From contig JANQFG010000167.1 of assembly GCA_028277985.1 (NCBI GenBank), forward strand, positions 1 to 64,000: a stretch of DNA of 64,000 nucleotides, read 5' to 3'. Each line of letters opens with the position of its first letter. Positions within the stretch are counted from its first letter, which is position 1. A program made the position numbers and the translations under genes. Source of the DNA: a bacterium (GTDB taxonomy: Bacteria > Desulfobacterota > DSWW01). Below the pieces are notes generated by a model. That model made no database searches, was not told the origin of the DNA, and saw only the letters and a program-made list of their open reading frames with translations. Positions 34,589 through 44,072 of this stretch are shown piece after piece.

Positions 34589-36655
34589 TCACGCTCCGAG
34601 CCAGATGCGAAGGAAAGACCCGAAATCGCTGAGATCCACATCGCCGTCGGCGTTGAAATCGCCGGCAGCACAGCATTCGTCCGCATACAGAGGCAATGCG
34701 CAGAAGCCGGGTCGGCAGGCGCCTGTGTAGCAGCCTGCAAAGACGGTCACGTCGAGCAGGTCCACGTCTCCGCTGCTGTTCAGGTCGCCGGGCTCACCAG
34801 GCTGGCTGCATTCGGTTCGTGAGAGGCGAATCAGCTCCCAGCCCCCCTCCGGGTTCAGGTCGGTCGGATCGGTCGCAACGTTCGAAGCGTTCGCCATCCC
34901 GAGGTAAAGACCGTCCTCGGAGGCCACCATGGTCCGCACTCCATAGGAGAAGCGGTTGTGGATGCCGTTCTTGCTCAATTCCACCGCGGGCGAGTCGGAA
35001 TCCTCGAACACGTACAGGTCCGCGCCGAAGTCCATGCCCCGAAGCTGGAGCTCGGGCAGAGGGCTGATGATGCTCTGAAGAACCCCGGGCAGCATGATGC
35101 CCATGAGCATGTGGCTCCAGTCCATGGTGCCGACAAAGAGCTTGTCATCGTAGACCGCCATGGTCCATGTGTAGGCGTTGAACAGGTTGTCGAACCCGGC
35201 ACCACCGTAGCGTGGGGCACCCATCCCGTTCGGCACAAAGCTCCAGATTCGCTCGGGCCCGTCCGGCCCCGGGTTCTCGACGAAGGCAGGCATGGGCTCC
35301 AGCCCATAGAGGACTTCCATCTTCTGGGAAGGCAGGCCGAAGTCCCTACCGCGGAAGATGCTGATCGGCCGGTGGGCACCGGTGATCGCCTTCAGGAAGC
35401 CTGGGAAATCGATGTTCGCAGGATTCTCCGGGTCGACGAGACCGTAGGTCTGCAGGTGGGCGAACCCGGCCGACATCGGGGCATTGGTGGTGCCCCAGTA
35501 GAGGTAGCCTTCGAACGAGGCGAGCGCTCCACCGTTGTACATTCGTGCCGAAACCTCGTCCTGCTCGTAGTCGCGAGCCGACCATACTTTGGTCCAGCCT
35601 TCCGCATCCGCAGGTGTCAATCCATCGGCCGGAATGACCGGGCTCATCCAGAGTCCCGTGTAATCGAATTGCTCCTCGAAAAGCTTGCCGAAGTCGGGCC
35701 ACGTGGATATGAACAGGCGCCCCTCGTGGGCTGCCAACTCCACGGGATCGCCGTCTACGAGGCCTACGATTTCGAAAGAGAACGGGTTGGATTCGTCACC
35801 CGTCCAGCGAAGGACGGCACCCCCCGGCGCAGTAGCCGGATCCGGATAGAGGTCTTTGTTCACCATGACGCCGGTGTAGAGCTTGCCGTCCACAACGACC
35901 CACTTCCGGATGTTCAAGAATTCGCCGTATTCCTCGGAGCCGAGATACTCGCCCGTGGACGCCCGAAAAGCATACATGTATACGGGACCTTCGGCGTCCG
36001 GTCCGCCCATTCCAGTGATATGCGGCCCTGCAAGAAACACCACGTCCCCGAACGATCCCGCGGAACGGATGCCCAGGGTCTCGAAGAGCCGGGGCTCATC
36101 GATCTCGATCTTCGTCAGCTCTTCCAGGTTCAGGTCGTACGTGTAGATCGAAGGGGGCCGCCAGTCGGCGAGGTGATCCGGCAGACCGTTTTCCTCGCCG
36201 TAGACACCCGCGGCATATTCGCAGACAGAGAAGTTTGTCTGCAGTTCGATCAGGCCGCCAGGGATCCCCTGCTCCGCGATCGTCCCATACACGAGACAGC
36301 CCATGTTAGGCGCGCTGCCGAACCAGAGCGTGTCTCCTGCACGCGTGAGTCCGAACACGTAGCTCTCATTCGCCTTCGGACGTCCCGTGCACTCACCGGC
36401 TCCAAAATCGAAGGGGTAGATGTTGTCTTCACCCATGCCGAGATAGCACTCGTCGGGACGGGCTTTTGCGAGCATGGAGACAACGAAATCGGATTTTTCG
36501 ACAGACGTTTCGACCGCTCGGTCCCAATGACTGGCGGTCCAGTATTGCTGCAAGTCGTCGAGTTCCAGGCCGACGGCAGCGACTCCTTCCGCCACCGGGA
36601 ACACTAGGAATACCATTATGCGAAGAGCCCACAGGGTGGGCGTTCTCGTCCACAT
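34589..36655 (-). CDS. exported protein with C-terminal dockerin-like domain
   Basis: A 688-residue secreted protein. The ATG at 36655 is preferred because GGGAGTGAAGG precedes it, giving a signal peptide ending AEGVAA. The long middle part is beta-rich with repeated pieces like LYTGVMVN, LFISTWPDFG and KLFVGTMDWS, suggesting a propeller-like fold, but no family was recognised. The last 70 residues form a type I dockerin-like pair of calcium loops (DLNSSGDVDLLDV and DFNADGDVDLSDF) with intervening cysteines. No cohesin is seen in the window. It shares the dockerin idea with the 2424-residue protein at 53634-60908. It is divergent from the DUF362 gene. Confidence 0.75.
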   Translation of the reverse strand: MWTRTPTLWALRIMVFLVFPVAEGVAAVGLELDDLQQYWTASHWDRAVETSVEKSDFVVSMLAKARPDECYLGMGEDNIYPFDFGAGECTGRPKANESYVFGLTRAGDTLWFGSAPNMGCLVYGTIAEQGIPGGLIELQTNFSVCEYAAGVYGEENGLPDHLADWRPPSIYTYDLNLEELTKIEIDEPRLFETLGIRSAGSFGDVVFLAGPHITGMGGPDAEGPVYMYAFRASTGEYLGSEEYGEFLNIRKWVVVDGKLYTGVMVNKDLYPDPATAPGGAVLRWTGDESNPFSFEIVGLVDGDPVELAAHEGRLFISTWPDFGKLFEEQFDYTGLWMSPVIPADGLTPADAEGWTKVWSARDYEQDEVSARMYNGGALASFEGYLYWGTTNAPMSAGFAHLQTYGLVDPENPANIDFPGFLKAITGAHRPISIFRGRDFGLPSQKMEVLYGLEPMPAFVENPGPDGPERIWSFVPNGMGAPRYGGAGFDNLFNAYTWTMAVYDDKLFVGTMDWSHMLMGIMLPGVLQSIISPLPELQLRGMDFGADLYVFEDSDSPAVELSKNGIHNRFSYGVRTMVASEDGLYLGMANASNVATDPTDLNPEGGWELIRLSRTECSQPGEPGDLNSSGDVDLLDVTVFAGCYTGACRPGFCALPLYADECCAAGDFNADGDVDLSDFGSFLRIWLGA

Positions 36656-36952
36656 GACCTTCACTCCCATAAATCACATGTAAATGTACGCCAGCGAGTT
36701 CTCTCACTTGAGATCTTCCGCCATTTACTCATATGGATGCGGTGAAGGGGGCAGGGGTCAGCGGCCAGGGGTCATGAAAGCTGGATTTCCTTCGTGTTTT
36801 GTACCATATTACGGCGGATCTCGCCGATGGAGCGGATCGGGCGTTCCGGAGAAAGAACCGATTTGACCCAAAGGGGACTCTGACCTCAGAATCATTGTAG
36901 AGGAAGAAGCGGGAAGGCTGAGCGGCCGAACCGCAGACAGAGGGGAGAAGCG
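36656..36952. other. divergent gap between dockerin protein and DUF362 genes
   Basis: About 300 bases with no gene seen. It must hold the divergent promoters. It is less GC-rich near 36690-36750, but no convincing -35/-10 pair was found. Confidence 0.4.
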
Positions 36953-38179
36953 ATGGGGAACGAGATCAAGGTCACCAGACGCAACTTCATCAAGGGAGCC
37001 ACCGCGACGGGCGCGCTCCTTTCGGTGGGAAGCATGGGCCTGACCGGGTCGGGCTGTAATCCCGCAGGCACTTCCCGGGTCTTTCGTGTGGAGAACATCC
37101 CGGTGCATGACGGCCAAGCGCGGCACATTGGCCTGGATGTGATGATGGACAATCTCGCCGACGGCGCAGTGAACCTCTACCGGTCCGATGCCGGGCATCC
37201 CTGGGCAGACCCTGTGGGGATCATTGACACGAACGACGTCGTCCTGATCAAGGTGAACTGCCAGTGGAAATGCCGCGGCACCACGAACACGGATCTGCTG
37301 CGAGGCCTGATTCACAGAATCCTGGATCACCCGGATGGTTTTCAGGGAGAAGTGGTCATCATCGAAAACGGGCAGAGCCAGGGAGCCTTTGACGGACGGC
37401 CCAGGGCATGGGGATCCTACTCGCCGTGGCCCGAGATCGATGAAGGTGTATACGTCAATGCAGAGGACGAGACGGTTCTCACGGTGGATCACCTGGTGAA
37501 CAACGTCTTCGCCACTGAACCGGTCAGTTCCTTCCTCCTGGACACGATCCGGGAGACCTTCATCTCCGGAACGGACCATTCGGGCAATGGATACAGAACC
37601 GTGGCCGACGTCTCCTACCCTTGCTTCACCTCTGCCGGTGGACACCGGGTCGAACTGCGCGAAGGCATCTGGAACGGGTCGGGGCACGTTGACAACCTCA
37701 AGGTCATCAATGTCCCCGTCTTGAAGACCCATGACGGGACGGGCATCACCGGGGTGCTCAAGCACTGCTACGGCGTGCTCTCCATGGCGGACGGCCATTT
37801 CGGCATTCGACACTACCTTCAGTCAGGGACGCAATGCGGAAAGATGTGGAGCCTGGTCCGGGCCCCGGATCTGAACATCCTCGACTGCATCTGGGTCAGC
37901 CATGAGAGCCTGCGGGGTTATCCGGTAGAGACGACCCAGCGTACGAATGTCCTGCTCGCAGGGATGGACCCGGTCGCCCTCGACTACTATGCAAGCAAGC
38001 ACGTCCTTCTCCCGGTAGGCGGGGACCGGGCTCACATGCACAACCCGGATTCGTTCCTCGGGCTGTTCAATCATCTAGGCGGCGCCCAGAGCTTCATCAA
38101 CGCAAATGGGGGAATCGACGGCCTGCCCGCGGTGCAGGGAGACGAGAACATCGAGGTCGTCGCGCGCTCTGCCGTCTAG
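36953..38179 (+). CDS. Tat-exported DUF362 domain protein
   Basis: A 408-residue protein with a twin-arginine signal (TRRNFIKGATATG) and a possible lipobox (LTGSGC), so it is folded before export and may be lipid-anchored. The body fits the DUF362 family: VVLIKVNCQWKCRGTTNTDLLRGLI near the N-terminus, the central VINVPVLKTHDGTGITGVLKH, and MDPVALDYYASKHVL near the C-terminus. Many DUF362 proteins carry a ferredoxin domain; none is seen here. Function unknown. AGAGGGGAGAAGCG precedes the ATG. It is divergent from the dockerin protein. Confidence 0.83.
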   Translation: MGNEIKVTRRNFIKGATATGALLSVGSMGLTGSGCNPAGTSRVFRVENIPVHDGQARHIGLDVMMDNLADGAVNLYRSDAGHPWADPVGIIDTNDVVLIKVNCQWKCRGTTNTDLLRGLIHRILDHPDGFQGEVVIIENGQSQGAFDGRPRAWGSYSPWPEIDEGVYVNAEDETVLTVDHLVNNVFATEPVSSFLLDTIRETFISGTDHSGNGYRTVADVSYPCFTSAGGHRVELREGIWNGSGHVDNLKVINVPVLKTHDGTGITGVLKHCYGVLSMADGHFGIRHYLQSGTQCGKMWSLVRAPDLNILDCIWVSHESLRGYPVETTQRTNVLLAGMDPVALDYYASKHVLLPVGGDRAHMHNPDSFLGLFNHLGGAQSFINANGGIDGLPAVQGDENIEVVARSAV

Positions 38180-38198
38180 CCTGAATCGGTTTCGAAGT

Positions 38199-38894
38199 CT
38201 ATCCCTGTATCTTCTCGAATCGAAAATCACACAGATCACCGCCCCTGCCGAGTGTCTGGGTCCGGACGAACCGGATTCCGAGAGGCTCGAGATAGCCGGG
38301 GAAGAATACCTCGTCACCGTAACAGGTGGGATCGCACGCCTCGAGAATCCCGCACAGACGGGGGATTTCGCAAAAAGCGCAGTAGGTGACGTTGATCGCA
38401 AGCGCCTTGTCCGAGTCTTCTGCGATCTCATAGTCGTGCAGGCCGTCCGCTTTCTCCGCCTCGAAGAAGGCGATCACGTAATCACGAAAGGCCTGGAAGG
38501 GGTTTCCCTCTTCCTCCATTTCGTTCCCGGAGGGAAGGATCGCTTCGTTCATCGGACCGGACGCATTGTCCATGATCTCGTAGAAGATGGTCCGTGCCTT
38601 TTCGGAGCCGACCATTCTCTTCAGGGCAGAGTACATGGCCGTGTTCTGGAGCATGAATTGAATGAAGGGAGCCGAAGAGAGCCCTCTCTGCCTGACCGAG
38701 CCCAGGTCGACCTTCTCGAACTGCTTCTTCTCCCATCCCGTCCTCATCAACAGCCTCAGGCTGCCTATCATGCCCAGATGCTTTCTGACCACCCTGAAAG
38801 AAGCCTTCTTGATCAGCTTGTCGACCTGTTTCGGAAGATGCGGCATGGTCTCCGCGTAGGATCTTCCGTAATTCTTGAGGTCTTCAACCTTCAT
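38199..38894 (-). CDS. L-2-amino-thiazoline-4-carboxylic acid hydrolase-like protein
   Basis: A 231-residue soluble protein. The second half, with TYCAFCEIPRLCG, then CYGDEVFFPGYLEPLGIRFVRTQTLGRGGDLCDFRF, is the pattern I associate with the ATC-hydrolase-like family, which is common in anaerobes and mostly uncharacterised. The name reflects one studied member and should not be read as function here. GGGAG precedes the ATG at 38894. The start overlaps the stop of the preceding acetyltransferase-like gene by 4 bp. It belongs to the minus-strand ligase cluster 38199-45773. The Cys pattern loosely recalls the unknown Cys/His family at 7435-8925 and 16739-17458. Confidence 0.55.
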   Translation of the reverse strand: MKVEDLKNYGRSYAETMPHLPKQVDKLIKKASFRVVRKHLGMIGSLRLLMRTGWEKKQFEKVDLGSVRQRGLSSAPFIQFMLQNTAMYSALKRMVGSEKARTIFYEIMDNASGPMNEAILPSGNEMEEEGNPFQAFRDYVIAFFEAEKADGLHDYEIAEDSDKALAINVTYCAFCEIPRLCGILEACDPTCYGDEVFFPGYLEPLGIRFVRTQTLGRGGDLCDFRFEKIQG

Positions 38895-40000
38895 GACTCT
38901 CCCTTCTGGTCTCTTCGAAGCACACGCTTCAACACCTTCTTCGCCCGGGAAGACAGGTAAGATCCTTTCCCCCTGAGCGTCTTGCCGAAGAGCCGGGTCT
39001 CGAAGCAATACTCATTCTCGTTCACGTACCGGTGTTTGTAACCCTGGTCCCAGGGAAACAGATGGAATCGAGACGTCTGCGGGTGGTTCTCGGAGAAGTG
39101 TTCGAGCATATGCATGAGCAACAGGTTGCCCGGAGAACACTGCTTCATTGCCTCGTCGTAGCCGGTCTTGAAAGCGTGGAACGTGTCTCCCACGAAGTAT
39201 CCGAACTCGCCGGCCACCAACCGGTCGTTGACTTCCAGGAAGATGAAGCGCAGCCTCCCACTGTCGGCAAGCAGCTCGACCAGGCCTTCATAGTATCGTC
39301 GGTAGTTCGGGGATAAGCGCTTGATGGATGAACCCGCCCTCCCCTTCCATCCCGAGTCCTCGAGCCGAAGGAACTCCGGCCAGAGGCGCAACGCCTCCCG
39401 GCCCTCGCAGTGCCGGTAGCGGATCTCCCCCTCTCGTGCCAGGCGATTCTTGTTGTTTCTGAAGGCCTTCCGGGATTCCCGTGTAAGGTCTCCTCGGTAG
39501 TATTCATCAAAGGGACGCTTGATAAGAATGGAATACGTGGGTTCGATTGTCTTTTCCCAGCGGAGCCCGCAAGAAGCGAGCAGGTCGTCCGGAAAGATGC
39601 CCGGGACTCCTGAAAAACTATACGAGAACTTGTGCCGGAACAGGTCCCAATTTCTCCAGTCGCGGATGACTTCCTGCAACAGCAGCTCCGGGAATCCCTC
39701 CATATGCCCCTCACGGACCAGCGGGTCGCCGTGGAAGCAGTGGTCATTCGTCAGGCTCTCGAGTACCCGGATCCCCCTGTTCTTGCGCCGTACGAGCGGC
39801 AGGAAGCCGACCGTGCGGGTTCCGTCACTCACTCGATAGACCCGGACCTGGTCCGGCTCTGCAAAACACTCGTACCAGAGCTTCAGGAATTCGAAGGAGA
39901 CAAAGGGAGACTCTTCCGTGCTCTCTCGGTGGGCATCGACCCATTCTTCGCGAATCGATGAAAGCTCGTTGATGTGGCGTATAACCGCGGACTCAGTCAT
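38891..40000 (-). CDS. CelD/BcsL-type GNAT-fold acetyltransferase
   Basis: A 369-residue protein from the ATG at 40000. A double GNAT-like fold is suggested by VGFLPLVRRKNRGIRVLESLTNDHCFHGDPLV in the first half and EVNDRLVAGEFGYFVGDTFHAFKTGYD in the second. The latter is typical of the BioF2-like/CelD-BcsL/FemAB-related transferase group. Such proteins transfer acyl or aminoacyl groups onto envelope polysaccharide or peptide substrates; the substrate here is unknown. No clear ribosome-binding site is present. It lies 45 bp after a second GNAT-like gene and overlaps the next gene by 4 bp. Confidence 0.72.
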   Translation of the reverse strand: MTESAVIRHINELSSIREEWVDAHRESTEESPFVSFEFLKLWYECFAEPDQVRVYRVSDGTRTVGFLPLVRRKNRGIRVLESLTNDHCFHGDPLVREGHMEGFPELLLQEVIRDWRNWDLFRHKFSYSFSGVPGIFPDDLLASCGLRWEKTIEPTYSILIKRPFDEYYRGDLTRESRKAFRNNKNRLAREGEIRYRHCEGREALRLWPEFLRLEDSGWKGRAGSSIKRLSPNYRRYYEGLVELLADSGRLRFIFLEVNDRLVAGEFGYFVGDTFHAFKTGYDEAMKQCSPGNLLLMHMLEHFSENHPQTSRFHLFPWDQGYKHRYVNENEYCFETRLFGKTLRGKGSYLSSRAKKVLKRVLRRDQKGES

Positions 40001-40045
40001 AACATGTATCGTAGTCGATCCGGGATGAGGGGGCAAGTCCGGCTC

Positions 40046-40696
40046 TCACAATGGCCTCCCCCCGTGATACTCTTTCAGCTTCACGCACCTGCCAAATCTG
40101 CCGAACACCTCGACAGCCACCCAGAGGCTCAAGCACCTCGCCTTCAATCGGCTCTTGAACCGAATCGAAGGGGAATTGAATGCTTCTGAAATACTGTAGA
40201 ATCGATCGCGGCCCATCTGATTCAAGGCCCTGTAGCAATAATACCGCATGAAAGGAGCGATCTTCTTCCCTCGAAACGCTTCGAGCGTATACGCATCGAA
40301 CAGATAGGCTTCGTTCTCCTCCACGGGAAGCTTGCACCATTTGTCGGAGCACTCTCGCAGATCGGCCCACGTGAACCCGGCGAGTCTCCCCTCCTGTTTG
40401 ACGCCAAAACACTTCTGGCCTTTATCGAGCCGCTCCAGAAGCTGGTCCGTAGTGGGGTTGTACCCGGGGATCCGGCCGATCTCCTCCATGTCCTCGGGCC
40501 CGAGCAAACTGATTTCGAAGCTCTCGAACCCCTCCTCGAGTTTCACTCCAAGATCCTCGAACAACCGCTCTTCGATCAGGTAAAAGGGATTCACCCGGAA
40601 ACCGACCATCGCCATCCGATCGAGAACAACCTTCGTGGCGACACCGTATCGGAATTTTTCCTTGACCTTCCGGCCCATTTCTCGAGGCGAGCGCAT
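40046..40696 (-). CDS. GNAT-like protein
   Basis: A 216-residue protein from the ATG at 40696. Its central part KCFGVKQEGRLAGFTWADL and then AYLFDAYTLEAFRGKKIAPFMRYYCYRAL resembles the N-acetyltransferase core, with a weak R-G-K acetyl-CoA loop. The N-terminal 50 residues are basic and helical. The start was placed 29 bp after the stop of the CoA ligase gene because the longer frame reads into that gene. Its function is unknown. Neighbours suggest acyl transfer from the CoA thioesters made by the adjacent ligases. Confidence 0.55.
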   Translation of the reverse strand: MRSPREMGRKVKEKFRYGVATKVVLDRMAMVGFRVNPFYLIEERLFEDLGVKLEEGFESFEISLLGPEDMEEIGRIPGYNPTTDQLLERLDKGQKCFGVKQEGRLAGFTWADLRECSDKWCKLPVEENEAYLFDAYTLEAFRGKKIAPFMRYYCYRALNQMGRDRFYSISEAFNSPSIRFKSRLKARCLSLWVAVEVFGRFGRCVKLKEYHGGRPL

Positions 40697-40724
40697 AGTC
40701 TTCCGGAATCCCTTCTGTCGGATG

Positions 40725-42545
40725 TCAGTACCTCGCGAGCAGTTCCTCGCGGCCTGTCCGGGTGAAGTGCTCTTTGATGGCGGCGAAGGCCTCCTGTGTA
40801 AGGGGCAGGAAGGTTTCGTCGCCTCGCTGCCGGAAGTAGACACGCATGCCCGGGTGTCGTTCGATGTTGAAGTTCTCGCTCTTGAGGGACCGGTAAACGA
40901 TCTTCTGGGTCTCGGTCAACGAGAAATCATCCACGATGCGCACGTAGTCCGGCATCCATTTCGGGTCCATTCCGGCGTCCTTCTGCTGCCGCATGAACCA
41001 CTCGAAACTCGCCTTCGGATCGAAGGAGGTCTCGTCCTTGAGCTTCAAGGCGACCATGACCTTCTCGTCCGAAACTTCACATGGGGCCCCGTAGGCTACC
41101 GCGAGCTCTACGTTCGGATGCTTCTGAGCGTATTCCAGAACGTTCTCTGCCGAGAAGTTCTCGCCGTCTTTCCGGATCCAATCATCCGTGCGGCCGTTGA
41201 AGTAGAGGTAGCGCTTTCCATCGACGATACGAATGTGCCCCAGGTCTCCGGAGCGGAAGTGTCCCCCTCTGAACTTCTTGTCCGAAGCCTCCGGATTGTT
41301 GAAATACCGATCGAAGAAGATGTTGTCCCGCTCGATCTTCTTTGCGATCTCCCCGACCGCCTCCTCGTAGTTGAGCAAGCGTCCCTGGGCGTCGACGACC
41401 CCCGGCGGACAGGGCTTGTCCTCTTCGTTCAGGATGACGACTTTCTTGTCGTTTAGCCTGCCCACGCTTCCCATCGGGTTTCCCGGCATGACCACTGTGC
41501 TGATCGGCGCCTCTGTGGATCCGTACGCCTCGTAGACGTGCTCCATCCCGAGGTACCTTACGACCTTCTCCCGGTCCACCGCCGACGCCCCGTTGCCATG
41601 GGCGATGCGGAACCGGTTCTTCGGGTGCCGCGCCAATGCTGCTTCCACGGCGTCACCGCTTCCATATTTTCTCTCGAGGGCCTGAAGGATATAGTGAAGC
41701 GGCTGGCCCACGTAGTTCATGAAGGTCACACCGTGCTCGAGGATGTCCTCCTCGAAGGCGCTCGCGCTGAACCTCCGCTTCAGAACGAAGGTGCCGCCCG
41801 CGACCATTACCGGCAGGATCCCCAGGTACCAGGCGTTCGCATGGAACAGGGGCATAGCTACATAACCCCGATCCTTCCGCGTGAGCTCGATTCTCCGCTG
41901 GGTGATGAGGCCCGCACCCAACATCTTGAGATGCGAAAGGGGCACGCCCTTTGGGGCCCCGGTCGTGCCGGAGGTATAGATCACGATCAGGGGGCTGAAA
42001 ATGTCAAGCCGCTGCCTCCGCTTCGTCTCCTGCGCGGGCTCGCTTGCCTCGAGCACCTCCTCCACCCTTCGGACCTTCCCTTCGCCGACATCACCGTCAA
42101 CGATCAAGACGTCCTCGGGTCCGACCCCCTTGAGGCGCGGCAGCACGGCCTCGAGCTTCTCATACCTGGGCGGGTCGGCGAGCAGGAGAGTGACGTGAGC
42201 CTGGTCGATACAGTTTGCGAGCGTGTCTCCCCTGAACCCGGTATTGATGCCGAACAGGATTTCCCCGCTCATGGCTGCACCGAAAAGGGCGAAAACGAAC
42301 TCGGGTGTATTTTCCTGATAGATACCGATAGCGAGCTGGTCGCCCTGCGCCACCCTTCCGTCTCTCAGCCGATCCCGCCTGGCTGCATGGAAAAGACTCG
42401 CATACCGGGCCGACTGACGATAGACCTCACCATAGGTGTAGGTCCGGTTCTCGAAGAGCATAAACGGCCGGTTGCGGCGAGACCGCTGCGTAGCCAACCA
42501 CCCGAACACGCGTCCCACGTCGGCAAACCACAGCCCCTTGCGCAT
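40725..42545 (-). CDS. FATP/very-long-chain acyl-CoA synthetase-like ligase
   Basis: A 606-residue adenylate-forming enzyme. P-loop IYTSGTTGAPKGVPLSH (about 190-206); YEAYGSTEAPIS adenine/substrate site; FRSGDLGHIRIVDGKRYLYFNGRTDDWIRKDGENFSAENVLEY hinge; and a C-terminal domain with the DFSLTETQKIVYRSL motif. The hinge and start resemble the FATP/bile-acid-CoA-ligase-like branch rather than FadD. The expected catalytic Lys in the usual (T/P)xTGKxxK context is replaced by TQKIVYR. It acts in the cytoplasm on a hydrophobic acid, perhaps fatty or steroid-like; this is not proven. It lies between a GNAT gene and a PaaK-like gene on the same strand. Confidence 0.83.
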   Translation of the reverse strand: MRKGLWFADVGRVFGWLATQRSRRNRPFMLFENRTYTYGEVYRQSARYASLFHAARRDRLRDGRVAQGDQLAIGIYQENTPEFVFALFGAAMSGEILFGINTGFRGDTLANCIDQAHVTLLLADPPRYEKLEAVLPRLKGVGPEDVLIVDGDVGEGKVRRVEEVLEASEPAQETKRRQRLDIFSPLIVIYTSGTTGAPKGVPLSHLKMLGAGLITQRRIELTRKDRGYVAMPLFHANAWYLGILPVMVAGGTFVLKRRFSASAFEEDILEHGVTFMNYVGQPLHYILQALERKYGSGDAVEAALARHPKNRFRIAHGNGASAVDREKVVRYLGMEHVYEAYGSTEAPISTVVMPGNPMGSVGRLNDKKVVILNEEDKPCPPGVVDAQGRLLNYEEAVGEIAKKIERDNIFFDRYFNNPEASDKKFRGGHFRSGDLGHIRIVDGKRYLYFNGRTDDWIRKDGENFSAENVLEYAQKHPNVELAVAYGAPCEVSDEKVMVALKLKDETSFDPKASFEWFMRQQKDAGMDPKWMPDYVRIVDDFSLTETQKIVYRSLKSENFNIERHPGMRVYFRQRGDETFLPLTQEAFAAIKEHFTRTGREELLARY

Positions 42546-42603
42546 GATCGACTTGAGGTTCAGTTGACCCTCCTCGGGACGGCGCTTCTTGCCGCCCTCG
42601 CTG

Positions 42604-43962
42604 CTACTTCTCGTAGAGTTTCTCGATGTACTGGGTCTTCTTGTCGGAGCGCTCGAGGGTGTTCGGCTCGATCCACTCGATCTGTGGCCGGATCTTGACC
42701 GCCTGGTGCATCTTCTCCTCGACCTCTCTGTTCAACTCTTCCAGGTCTTCCTTTCCTACGTCCGCACCGAATTCGATCCTGAGCTTGACCGGAGGCACGA
42801 CCCTGGGCGGCGGTTCATCGAGAAGAATCCTGAACGCACCGGTTGTCCTCGGCGCAAAGGATTCGACCACATCCTTGATCTGGTCGGGATAGACCATCAC
42901 CCCTTTTACCTTGAGCATGTCGTCCGTGCGGCCCACGATCTTGTACCGAAAGCCGGACAACCCGCAGGGGCAAGGGGACATGGCAACCTGGTGCACGTCG
43001 CCCATGGTCAGCCGAATCCCGGCGAGGGCCCCCCCTTGGGCCGTCAAGGTCGTGAACACGCCAAGACCTGTATTCCCATCCTCCAGTGGAACGTTTTTGC
43101 CCGTGTCCGGATCCACCAATTCATAGTAGACCGCATCGTCGCCGATCCAGTGCATCCCCTGGTATTCCGGATAATCGCAGGAAACGCCCAGCCCAGCGCC
43201 CGCGTCGAACAGCTTGGCCCCGTACTCGGTTTCGATTCGTTTGCGCACCTCCGGGATGCCGGCCCCCGGCTCTGCGCCGCAGAGCAGGATCTTGTAGCCC
43301 AGGGCCTTGACGCTGTCCCCCATGACGTCCGGGGCCTTCTCGATCATGTGCAGGGCCAGGGAGGGTGTGCACATCATCACGTCTCCGCCGAAGAGGCGCG
43401 AGAAATTGATGATCCGCGTCGTGCCGGCCTCAGCGCCCACGGGAATAATGGTGATGCCTGGGAAATCCTCGAGGGCCAGCAGCGTAGGCGAGCCTGCCAG
43501 GAACATGCTCAGGCCAAAGGCGAGGACCAGCTTGTCCCCGGGCCTGACCCCGCAACGCCAGAGCATCCTGTTGTTGATCTCTCGCATCCCGGGCAGCCCG
43601 GCCCGCGTAACCGGATACGGCGTCGGCATCCCGGTGGTGCCCGATGTTGCGGCCATTACATAGATGTCATTTGCCCCCGCACCCATCGTCATCTCGAGGA
43701 TCTTCTGCATGTCGAAGCCGACTTCCGCGATGAGCTCCCGCATCTCCGGCTGGCCGTAGATCGGGATCTTCTGCAGATCGTCCAGGCTCTTCACGTCCGA
43801 AGGCTGAAGCCCTGCCTCGTCCATCCGCTTCTTGTTGAGCGGAATCCGGTCGTACATCTCCTGGATGTTCTGGACGAACAGATCGTTCTGCATCTGCCTC
43901 ATCTCAGGGGTATTGAATTTCGGCTCCACTTCCATGTTCCAGTAGGGTCGATCGAGATCCAT
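42604..43962 (-). CDS. phenylacetate-CoA ligase-like enzyme
   Basis: A 452-residue PaaK-family ligase, paralogous to the 456-residue enzyme at 15264-16634. It has AATSGTTGMPTPYPV (P-loop), GAEPGAGIPEVRKRIETEYG, and SPCPCGLSGFRYKIVGRTDDMLKVKG in the hinge. The C-terminal domain ends ...ERSDKKTQYIEKLYEK. The substrate is an aromatic or related acid; it is not deducible. It is followed 58 bp on by the FATP-like ligase and preceded by the inverted repeat 43989-44064 and the FadD-like ligase. Three different ligases in a row suggest a set of related acids or a multistep side-chain pathway. Confidence 0.87.
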   Translation of the reverse strand: MDLDRPYWNMEVEPKFNTPEMRQMQNDLFVQNIQEMYDRIPLNKKRMDEAGLQPSDVKSLDDLQKIPIYGQPEMRELIAEVGFDMQKILEMTMGAGANDIYVMAATSGTTGMPTPYPVTRAGLPGMREINNRMLWRCGVRPGDKLVLAFGLSMFLAGSPTLLALEDFPGITIIPVGAEAGTTRIINFSRLFGGDVMMCTPSLALHMIEKAPDVMGDSVKALGYKILLCGAEPGAGIPEVRKRIETEYGAKLFDAGAGLGVSCDYPEYQGMHWIGDDAVYYELVDPDTGKNVPLEDGNTGLGVFTTLTAQGGALAGIRLTMGDVHQVAMSPCPCGLSGFRYKIVGRTDDMLKVKGVMVYPDQIKDVVESFAPRTTGAFRILLDEPPPRVVPPVKLRIEFGADVGKEDLEELNREVEEKMHQAVKIRPQIEWIEPNTLERSDKKTQYIEKLYEK

Positions 43963-43988
43963 CCGGCTCCTCCCTTCCTCGTTATTTT

Positions 43989-44064
43989 GGGGTCAGGCCG
44001 AAACGATCAACCTTGCACCCCACCGATACAGCGAGCGCAAGGTTGATCGTTTCGGCCTGACCCC
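43989..44064. repeat. 28-bp inverted repeat with 20-bp loop, MITE/REP-like
   Basis: The arms at 43989-44016 and 44037-44064 are perfect 28-bp inverted copies, beginning GGGGTCAGGCCG, around a 20-base centre. No T-tract follows on either strand, so this is not a standard terminator. The GGGGTCAGG end is reminiscent of small non-autonomous palindromic elements associated with REP-type transposases. No other copy was seen in the window. Confidence 0.65.
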
Positions 44065-44072
44065 ATGTATAT

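Noticed and set aside
34958-36607. 549-residue open frame opposite the dockerin protein
   Set aside because: The minus-strand protein has a signal peptide and calcium loops. The plus frame lacks a ribosome-binding site and any recognisable domain.
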